Of a stretch of 64,000 bases of DNA, positions 58,371 to 64,000 are shown piece after piece. This stretch comes from Candidatus Bathyarchaeota archaeon (GTDB taxonomy: Archaea > Thermoproteota > Bathyarchaeia > 40CM-2-53-6 > DTDX01): the NCBI GenBank assembly GCA_018396775.1, contig JAGTRF010000005.1, forward strand, positions 1 through 64,000, written 5' to 3'. A model generated the notes under the pieces. The model saw only the letters and a list, made by a program, of their open reading frames with translations. It was not told where the DNA came from and did not search any database. How positions within the stretch are numbered: position 1 is the first letter of the stretch; each line of letters begins with the position of its first letter. The position numbers were made by a program, and so were the translations under genes.

Positions 58371-59048
58371 TTAAACAATTGTTTCCTTAAATTTATTTAA
58401 ATCCTCATAAACAACATTTCCAACAATTATTGTAGCGTATTTAGCCATTTCTTCAGCTTTCCTCCTATTGTTTATTCCTCCACCATAAAATAATTTAGCT
58501 TTTTTTAATTCTTTTTTAACAGCTTTAACTATGGATGGTTTCCCGTAAACCCCGCTATACTCTAGGTATACTATTGGGAAATTTAAAAATTTATCTGCTA
58601 AAATCGCGTATGCAACAACTTGATTTAAAGATAAATTTGTTACAGATTTTGTCACTTTAGCAACAGCAGATTTAGGATTTAAAACTATATAAGCTTCAGG
58701 AACAATTTTCTCCCATGAGGGGTTCTTTTTCTTAATTCTTAAAATCCAGTTTAAATGCGCTTCAATAATCCACCATCTATCTCTAGAATTCATCACTGAT
58801 GGAACAAAAATATAATCTACATCAAATGTTACAGCCTCAGCTTTAACAGGCTCTAAAACTATTGGTATATCATAACCTTTAAGAGAATTAATTAATTTAA
58901 CTACTTTTCTTTTAGTTATTCTTTGCGTTCCACTAACCATTACAGCGTCTGTTCCGCTTTCTAAAACAGTTTTAATAACTTCTCTTGTATTCTTTTTATC
59001 TGGATCAAGCTTAGTTATATGCTTCCAACTGGTAAAATCTAAATTCAA
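58371..59048 (-). CDS. Geranylgeranylglyceryl phosphate synthase (PcrB family)
   Basis: 225 residues. WKHITKLDPDKKNTREVIKTVLESGTDAVMVSGTQRITKRK, IPIVLEPVKAEAV, DYIFVPSVMNSRDRWWIIEAHLNWI, VYLEYSGVYGKPSIVKAVKKEL, LFYGGGINNRRKAEEMAKYATIIVGNVVYED: the TIM-barrel prenyltransferase of archaeal ether lipids. It links GGPP to sn-glycerol-1-phosphate, the first step specific to archaeal lipids. It overlaps the upstream phosphodiesterase gene by 4 bases. Confidence 0.93.
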   Translation of the reverse strand: MNLDFTSWKHITKLDPDKKNTREVIKTVLESGTDAVMVSGTQRITKRKVVKLINSLKGYDIPIVLEPVKAEAVTFDVDYIFVPSVMNSRDRWWIIEAHLNWILRIKKKNPSWEKIVPEAYIVLNPKSAVAKVTKSVTNLSLNQVVAYAILADKFLNFPIVYLEYSGVYGKPSIVKAVKKELKKAKLFYGGGINNRRKAEEMAKYATIIVGNVVYEDLNKFKETIV

Positions 59049-59812
59049 ACCTCCATCTCCTGCTTAACTTTAACTCCTAAATCAGGATAATCTGTAATTA
59101 CACCATTAACATTCATAAGAAACATTTTCCTAATATTTTCTTCATTATTTACTGTCCAAACATTAATAAATAAATCATCTTTTTCAGCTTCTTCAATAAC
59201 ACTTGGCTTTAAATAACACCATTCAAAATGCAATCCATTCGCATAAGCAAGCAAGCAATCTAAAGTTGGTTTAACGGGGCAACCTGAAAAAATCACTGCT
59301 GTAACTAAATCTTTATTTAAATTTTTAATTCTTTTGATTGTTGAATGATCAAAAGCTGAAATTATAACTTGCTCTCCCACATCTAACTCTTTAATTAAAT
59401 TTACAATTTTATCTTCTATTCCCTTATAAAAGAATGGCCCATTTTTTACTTCGATTACAACTCCTATTTTATTTCTGCAAACTTCAAGAACCTCTCTTAA
59501 AGTAGGTATTTTTTCACCTTTAAATTTATCAAAGAAACGAGTTTTATATCCTGCGTTTAAGCTTTTTAATTCCTTTAAAGAGTAATCTTTTACATAACCC
59601 TTTCCATCAGTTGTTCGATTTAACTTTTCATCATGAATAACTATTGGTACACCATCCTTGCTTAAATGTACATCGCATTCAACAGCATCTGCTTTCAATT
59701 CTATAGCCTTAAGAAAACTAATTAAAGTATTTTCTGGCGCGTAACCGCTAGCTCCTCTATGCGCAATAACTATTTTTTCTTTTAAATTTAATTTTTCAAT
59801 AAACCTTTTCAT
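59045..59812 (-). CDS. Glycerophosphodiester phosphodiesterase (GDPD)
   Basis: 255 residues. KIVIAHRGASGYAPENTLISFLKAIELKADAVECDVHLSKDGVPIVIHDEKLNRTTDGKG shows the catalytic His pair and metal-binding Glu/Asp; IPTLREVLEVC and GVVIEVK follow, then FINVWTVNNEENIRKMFLMNVNGVITDYPD. Hydrolyses deacylated or dealkylated glycerophosphodiesters. Translationally coupled to GGGP synthase, which suggests recycling of glycerol phosphate head groups, although the stereochemistry (G1P or G3P) is not shown by sequence. Confidence 0.95.
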   Translation of the reverse strand: MKRFIEKLNLKEKIVIAHRGASGYAPENTLISFLKAIELKADAVECDVHLSKDGVPIVIHDEKLNRTTDGKGYVKDYSLKELKSLNAGYKTRFFDKFKGEKIPTLREVLEVCRNKIGVVIEVKNGPFFYKGIEDKIVNLIKELDVGEQVIISAFDHSTIKRIKNLNKDLVTAVIFSGCPVKPTLDCLLAYANGLHFEWCYLKPSVIEEAEKDDLFINVWTVNNEENIRKMFLMNVNGVITDYPDLGVKVKQEMEV

Positions 59813-59972
59813 CCATATTCAGCATCCAAATTTTACTTTATTAAAGTAAGCTTAAAGATATATTATATTTTAGAAAGTAAGAAATGAAAAATAAGGTTAT
59901 TGGTTTTTAATTTAAAAATTTTATGCATCTTTTTTTTAAAAAAAGTAATACTTTAATAAGTGTAACAGTAAA

Positions 59973-59981
59973 TTTTATATA
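59973..59981 (+). promoter_or_regulatory. TATA box of the ABC importer operon
   Basis: TTTATATAG at 59973-59981 lies ~40 bases before the ATG at 60019, behind which AGAGGTGA (60005-60012) forms a ribosome-binding site. A leader of about 15-20 nt is predicted. Confidence 0.6.
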
Positions 59982-60018
59982 GTCAATAAAGAAAATAGTT
60001 ATATAGAGGTGAATAGAA

Positions 60019-61278
60019 ATGGCGAGCAAACGAGAAATAGCTCTTGTAGCTATAATCATTATATTGCTTATAACAAACATCTATGCTTTCTCTCAATCCG
60101 CTAAAGTAGCAACATTAGAAAAAGAGCTTGCTGAGCTTAAAGCTAAACCAATAGTTACATCACCAACATGGGATGATATAGTAGCTAAAGCTAAAGAGCA
60201 AGGCACAGTCATCTTTTATGGTTATGGAGATGAATTTATGAAGAAATTCTTCCTTGATAGATCAGCTGAATTCGAAGCTAAATATGGTATAAAAGTTGAG
60301 TATCACCATGGTGATTGGTTTAGCACAGTTGAAAAATTAAAAGCTGATAAAGCAGCTGGAAAAACAGTTGGAGATGTAGATTTAGTTTTCTTATGGTCTA
60401 AACCTTTCGCTGATGCTTGGGAAGCTGGAACAGTATGGCAATACGATATTATGTCAACTATACCAAACGCTAAAACCGTTCCATATGAATTATGGTATCA
60501 AACAGATTTCTTCCCAACTTACGGCGCTATGGTTCCAGGCGTATGGTGGCAAGTAGGTTTTGTATATAGAACAGATAAAGTAGCAAACCCACCTAAGTCT
60601 TTAGATGAGCTTTTAGATTGGGTTAAAGCAAACCCAGGAAGATTCACTTATTGTGATCCAAATAAAGGTGGAAGCGGCCATACATTCTTAATGACTTTAA
60701 TCTACTGGATGTATGGATATGAAACCTATGCTTGGAAAGATTTAGGAAAAGTTAATCCAGCTAAAGAAAATTGGGCAGGACTATGGAATTATTTAAATGA
60801 GCTTGAGAAATACATGTATCATCCTGGAGAATACCCAGCTGGAAATATGGCTGCTTTCGAGTTGTTAGCAGCTGGTGAAGTATGGCTTGAACCTCAATGG
60901 ATGGATATTGTTTGGGATCAAGTTCAAGCTGGTAGAGTGGATCCAAAACTTATTAAAATCTACATTCCAGAGCCAACGATATGCGCTGGAGGCTATGACG
61001 GTTTTATGATTCCATGGTATGCGCCTCACAAGGAAGCTGCAATGGTTTACATGAATTTCTGGCTTGAAGAAGCTACTCAAATGAAGCTTATAACTGATTG
61101 GGCGGTATACCCGCTTAATACAGAAGTTTGGAAGAAAGCTCCAGCAGATATTAAAGCTCAAGTTTGGTGGCCTGAAGGCGGGTTAGATGCTATGCTTCAA
61201 AGACCATTATGGTTTAGACACGCCCTATACATGTATGATGCTATGTCAAAATGGACTGATGAAGTAGCTAGAAAGTAA
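60019..61278 (+). CDS. ABC transporter substrate-binding protein (family 1, Fe3+/spermidine-like fold)
   Basis: 419 residues. A single N-terminal hydrophobic helix (IALVAIIIILLITNIYAFS) lacks a lipobox Cys; it probably stays as an anchor, followed by a short coiled segment (KVATLEKELAELKAK). The solute-binding fold follows: GTVIFYGYGDEFMKKFF, LVFLWSKPFADAWEAG, WWQVGFVYRTDKVANPPKSLDELLDWVK, KGGSGHTFLMTL, GYDGFMIPWYAPHKEAAMVYMNFWL. It resembles family-1 binders of metals, thiamine or polyols; the high Trp and Tyr content of the pocket region suggests an organic ligand. Ligand unknown. Confidence 0.85.
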   Translation: MASKREIALVAIIIILLITNIYAFSQSAKVATLEKELAELKAKPIVTSPTWDDIVAKAKEQGTVIFYGYGDEFMKKFFLDRSAEFEAKYGIKVEYHHGDWFSTVEKLKADKAAGKTVGDVDLVFLWSKPFADAWEAGTVWQYDIMSTIPNAKTVPYELWYQTDFFPTYGAMVPGVWWQVGFVYRTDKVANPPKSLDELLDWVKANPGRFTYCDPNKGGSGHTFLMTLIYWMYGYETYAWKDLGKVNPAKENWAGLWNYLNELEKYMYHPGEYPAGNMAAFELLAAGEVWLEPQWMDIVWDQVQAGRVDPKLIKIYIPEPTICAGGYDGFMIPWYAPHKEAAMVYMNFWLEEATQMKLITDWAVYPLNTEVWKKAPADIKAQVWWPEGGLDAMLQRPLWFRHALYMYDAMSKWTDEVARK

Positions 61279-61307
61279 AGCTTTTAAACCTCCTTTTTTT
61301 ATTTTTT

Positions 61308-62192
61308 ATGGAGAATGAGGAAAAATTGCTGGATAAACTAAAGAAAATTAGCTTAGCTTTATATTTTGCGCCTTTATTTATTTTTTATGGAGCTATATTC
61401 GCTTATCCAATTTTCCTAACTTTCATCAGATCCTTTGGGCTTTTCCCTGTTAACCCAAAAACTCCAAGCGAATTCACTTTAAAGTATTATTCCGAGTTTT
61501 TTAAACCCAACTCAGTTTATATTCCATCTTTATGGTTTAGTTTTTGGAATAGCGTGGTAACAACTTTTATTGCTGCTATATTTGGCTATCTTGTAGCTTT
61601 ATATTTTTTTAAAGCTAATTATCCAGGTAAAAAAACTGTTTCAGCTCTTTTTAAAAGCCCCCTCTTTGTGCCCTATCTAGTTGGGGCTTTCATGTGGATG
61701 GAAATTTTAGCTGCTCACGGCTATATTAATGGCTTTCTTAAAACTTTAGGTTTAATAAATCAGCCTTTAAGGCTTATTTGGGATCCATATGGCTTAGGGA
61801 TTATAATAGCTAATGTTTGGATGAATATAGCTTTCATGTCAACTTTAATGCTTGGTGCTTTAGAATCGCTTAGTCCAGATTTAACTTATGCAGCTAGAAA
61901 TTTAGGTGCTGGAACATGGACTATTGTTAAAAGAATTTATTTCCCGTTGACTTTACCTGCTTTTTTAGCTGGAAGCATTTTAATCTTTGTTGGAATATTT
62001 GGAGCTTTTTCAGTACCATTTGTTTTAGGTGGAAGCTGGCCAAAATATCTTTCAGTAGTTATTTATGAAGATGTTGTTGAGCATGGAAAATGGGTAGAAG
62101 GATACGTAAGTGCAGTAATCTATATTATTTCAGCTGTATTATTAACTTATGTTTATACAATTTTAATGAGGAGGGCTGCTGGTAGAAAATGA
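61308..62192 (+). CDS. ABC transporter permease (PotB-like)
   Basis: 294 residues with six membrane spans. The EAA loop, which docks on the ATPase, reads ESLSPDLTYAARNLGAGTWTIVKRIYFPLTLPAFLAGSILIF (EAA---G---------I-LP). First span is FIFYGAIFAYPIFLTFI. Overlaps the next permease by 4 bases. It forms the channel with the second permease. Confidence 0.93.
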   Translation: MENEEKLLDKLKKISLALYFAPLFIFYGAIFAYPIFLTFIRSFGLFPVNPKTPSEFTLKYYSEFFKPNSVYIPSLWFSFWNSVVTTFIAAIFGYLVALYFFKANYPGKKTVSALFKSPLFVPYLVGAFMWMEILAAHGYINGFLKTLGLINQPLRLIWDPYGLGIIIANVWMNIAFMSTLMLGALESLSPDLTYAARNLGAGTWTIVKRIYFPLTLPAFLAGSILIFVGIFGAFSVPFVLGGSWPKYLSVVIYEDVVEHGKWVEGYVSAVIYIISAVLLTYVYTILMRRAAGRK

Positions 62193-63013
62193 GGAAGCAT
62201 TGGATTCTAAGCCATAAAGGGTTAGGAAACATTTCTGTAGCAGCTATTCTTCTTTTTTACGTTTTATTTCCAATGCTTGTAATTATTTTTTGGTCTATTG
62301 CTGAAAAATGGTATCCTGAACATTGGTGGGCGCCGGAGAAAGTTGGTTTAAGCTGGTTTAAATCTCTATTCAAGCTTGTTGATGTTCAATTATCCTTTAT
62401 TCAAACATTTACCATCGCGCCTATAGTGGTTGCTTTAACAGCTTTAATCTCTATTCCAGCAGGCTACATATTTGGAACCAAAAGCTTCCCTGGGAAAAGG
62501 CTTCTTGAAAATCTTTTCCTAATTCCTTTAGTTGTTCCAGCTATAGCAACTGGAATAAGCATTTTAAGCGTTTATACGGTTTGGGGTTTAAGAAATACTT
62601 ATTGGGGGGTAATCTTAGCGCATATGATTGGAGCTACACCATATATGCTTAGATGCGTATCCGCTGCTTTTGAGGGAATTGACCCAGCTTGGGAAGAAGC
62701 TGCTAGAAATCTTGGAGCTACTAGATGGCAGGTTATATGGAAAATTCTTGTTCCAAATATTGCGCCTGGAATTTTAGCAGGAGCTATTTTTGCTTTTTCA
62801 TGGTCTATAAATGAATTTGTTTTAACATTGCTTATAGGCTTCCCATCTGTAACTACTTTAGCTGTTAAAATTTATCAATATATAGGAGGATATTATATTA
62901 CGCCTAATGCTGCAGCTGCAGTAAGCATATTTTTAACGCTTCCAGCTATACCTATAGTTTTAGCTATGGAAAGATATGTGAAAGCTGAATATGTAGCCGG
63001 AGTAGCTAGATAA
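62189..63013 (+). CDS. ABC transporter permease (PotC-like)
   Basis: 274 residues, six membrane spans; EAA loop [45 protein letters not shown], then the Pot/Ugp-type element [27 protein letters not shown]. It forms a heterodimer with the preceding permease. Ribosome-binding site AAGGAGGAA for the ATPase gene follows. Confidence 0.93.
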   Translation: MRKHWILSHKGLGNISVAAILLFYVLFPMLVIIFWSIAEKWYPEHWWAPEKVGLSWFKSLFKLVDVQLSFIQTFTIAPIVVALTALISIPAGYIFGTKSFPGKRLLENLFLIPLVVPAIATGISILSVYTVWGLRNTYWGVILAHMIGATPYMLRCVSAAFEGIDPAWEEAARNLGATRWQVIWKILVPNIAPGILAGAIFAFSWSINEFVLTLLIGFPSVTTLAVKIYQYIGGYYITPNAAAAVSIFLTLPAIPIVLAMERYVKAEYVAGVAR

Positions 63014-63029
63014 AAAGGAGGAATTTAAA

Positions 63030-64000
63030 ATGGTTAAAATTGTTTTAAAAGATTTAAAAAAGAGTTATGGAAATGTTGTAGCTTGTGATATAGATTTTCT
63101 TGAAATTAAAGATAAAGAATTTTTTACATTTCTTGGTCCTAGCGGAAGCGGTAAAACAACAACCTTAAGAATTATCGCTGGCTTTATTGAACCTGATGCT
63201 GGAGAAATATATATTGATGATAAATTAATTACTGGTATTCCACCTGAAAAAAGAAATATGGCTATGGTTTTTCAAAGTTACGCTCTTTTCCCGCATATGA
63301 ATGTATTTGATAATGTAGCTTTCGGTTTAACATTAAAAAAGCTTCCTAAAGAGGAAATTAAGAAAAAAGTTAAAAATGCGCTTGAGTTGGTTAGATTAAG
63401 CGGTTTAGAGGATAGATATCCACGACAGTTAAGCGGTGGTCAACAGCAAAGAGTTGCTGTTGCAAGAGCTATAGTTATGGAGCCTGATGTATTATTGTTT
63501 GATGAACCTTTAAGTAATTTAGACGCTAAGCTGAGGGAAGCTGTTAGGTTTGAGTTAAGAGAGCTTCAAAAAAAGCTTGGAATAACCTCAATTTACGTAA
63601 CGCATGATCAAGCTGAAGCTTTAGTTATTTCAGATAGAATAGCTGTTATGAATGAAGGGAAAATAATTCAAGTAGGTTCCCCAATAGAAATTTATGAAAA
63701 ACCTGAAAGCAAGTTTATAGCTGATTTTATAGGCATATCAAGCTTTATTGAAGGAAAAATCATAGATATAGATGAGGAGGGTTTAGCAATTTTAGAGTCT
63801 GAAGATGGAATTAAAATAAAAGCTATTTGCGGTAAAGCTGAGAAAGGTGTAAAAGCATTTCTAGCTCTAAGGCCTGAATATGTAGAAATATTCCCTGCTA
63901 AAGAGCGCTCTGGAATAAATGTTTTTGAAGGTGAAATAAAAAGATTAGCCTATTTAGGAGATACAATTGATTATAGAGTTTCCTTAGGGAAATGGGAAAT
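63030..64000 (+). CDS. ABC transporter ATPase (PotA/FbpC-like), cut by window end
   Basis: ATG 63030 with GGAGG upstream; ~323 codons visible and still open. Walker [14 protein letters not shown]-loop [12 protein letters not shown], signature [15 protein letters not shown], Walker [17 protein letters not shown] and H-loop [10 protein letters not shown]. The C-terminal TOBE region is present ([14 protein letters not shown] ... [17 protein letters not shown]). It energises the two permeases and completes the importer. Confidence 0.95.
   Translation, partial: MVKIVLKDLKKSYGNVVACDIDFLEIKDKEFFTFLGPSGSGKTTTLRIIAGFIEPDAGEIYIDDKLITGIPPEKRNMAMVFQSYALFPHMNVFDNVAFGLTLKKLPKEEIKKKVKNALELVRLSGLEDRYPRQLSGGQQQRVAVARAIVMEPDVLLFDEPLSNLDAKLREAVRFELRELQKKLGITSIYVTHDQAEALVISDRIAVMNEGKIIQVGSPIEIYEKPESKFIADFIGISSFIEGKIIDIDEEGLAILESEDGIKIKAICGKAEKGVKAFLALRPEYVEIFPAKERSGINVFEGEIKRLAYLGDTIDYRVSLGKWE

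Noticed and set aside
1-64000. CRISPR array or cas genes
   Set aside because: I saw no regularly spaced direct repeats and no Cas-like protein.
1-64000. Insertion sequence or complete transposase
   Set aside because: No DDE or HUH transposase is readable; the only mobile trace is the integrase fragment at 5765.

Overview
The window is an AT-rich stretch of archaeal chromosome. Archaeal markers include ribosomal protein S8e, SRP19, a GPN-loop GTPase, a bifunctional FBP aldolase/phosphatase, geranylgeranylglyceryl phosphate synthase, an archaeal triosephosphate isomerase, DUF234-type ATPases and TATA/BRE promoters placed for leaderless transcripts. TTG and GTG starts are frequent. The gene set fits an anaerobic, probably thermophilic or sediment-dwelling TACK-type archaeon (Bathyarchaeia-like). 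That placement is an inference from gene content, not a phylogeny.

Left part (1-24 kb) is accessory and partly decayed. It holds a CARDB surface protein, endonuclease III, a Cu(I) P-type ATPase with a stand-alone YHS microprotein, and a WrbA-like gene with a damaged N-terminus. A tRNA-Ala(CGC) with an 18-nt insertion in the D arm follows, with an integrase remnant and a ZIP-transporter pseudogene just downstream. Then come two divergent DUF234 ATPases flanking a relic with an in-frame TAG, and an ArsR/thioredoxin/permease redox-metalloid cluster with a perfect 20-bp palindromic operator. A clear fluoride riboswitch sits upstream of a prenyltransferase-like alpha-barrel gene and a decayed DUF6062-like gene. 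A VapBC pair, a site-2 protease, a PfpI-type protein and a dihydrolipoamide dehydrogenase complete this part.

The middle (24-41 kb) is housekeeping: GPN GTPase, a coiled-coil protein, MTA phosphorylase, cis-prenyltransferase, a complete SMC-ScpA-ScpB condensin, S8e, SRP19 and an E1-like enzyme. It is followed on the minus strand by a compact five-gene run: a short SMC5/6-like ATPase, a protein with an Nse4-kleisin-like C-terminus, a protein with a MAGE/Nse3-like tandem winged-helix layout, and two MoeA paralogues. The second MoeA is fused to a periplasmic-binding-protein-like domain. The SMC5/6-Nse4-Nse3-like trio is the most interesting system here, because it implies a second, eukaryote-like SMC complex encoded about 6 kb from the canonical condensin.

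The right part (41-64 kb) is energy and central metabolism. HypE precedes a complex-I membrane-arm operon (NuoA, C, H, split J, K, an M/N-like subunit and L) that lacks NuoB, D and I. This is followed by a hydrogenase maturation protease, HypF and FdhD, so the complex may work with a [NiFe] hydrogenase or formate dehydrogenase encoded elsewhere. After a HEPN/MNT toxin-antitoxin island come an M29 aminopeptidase, a phosphoglycolate phosphatase that seems to start at ATT, a DUF89 protein, TPI and FBP aldolase/phosphatase (gluconeogenesis), GGGP synthase overlapping a glycerophosphodiesterase (lipid headgroup metabolism), and an ABC importer running off the end of the window.
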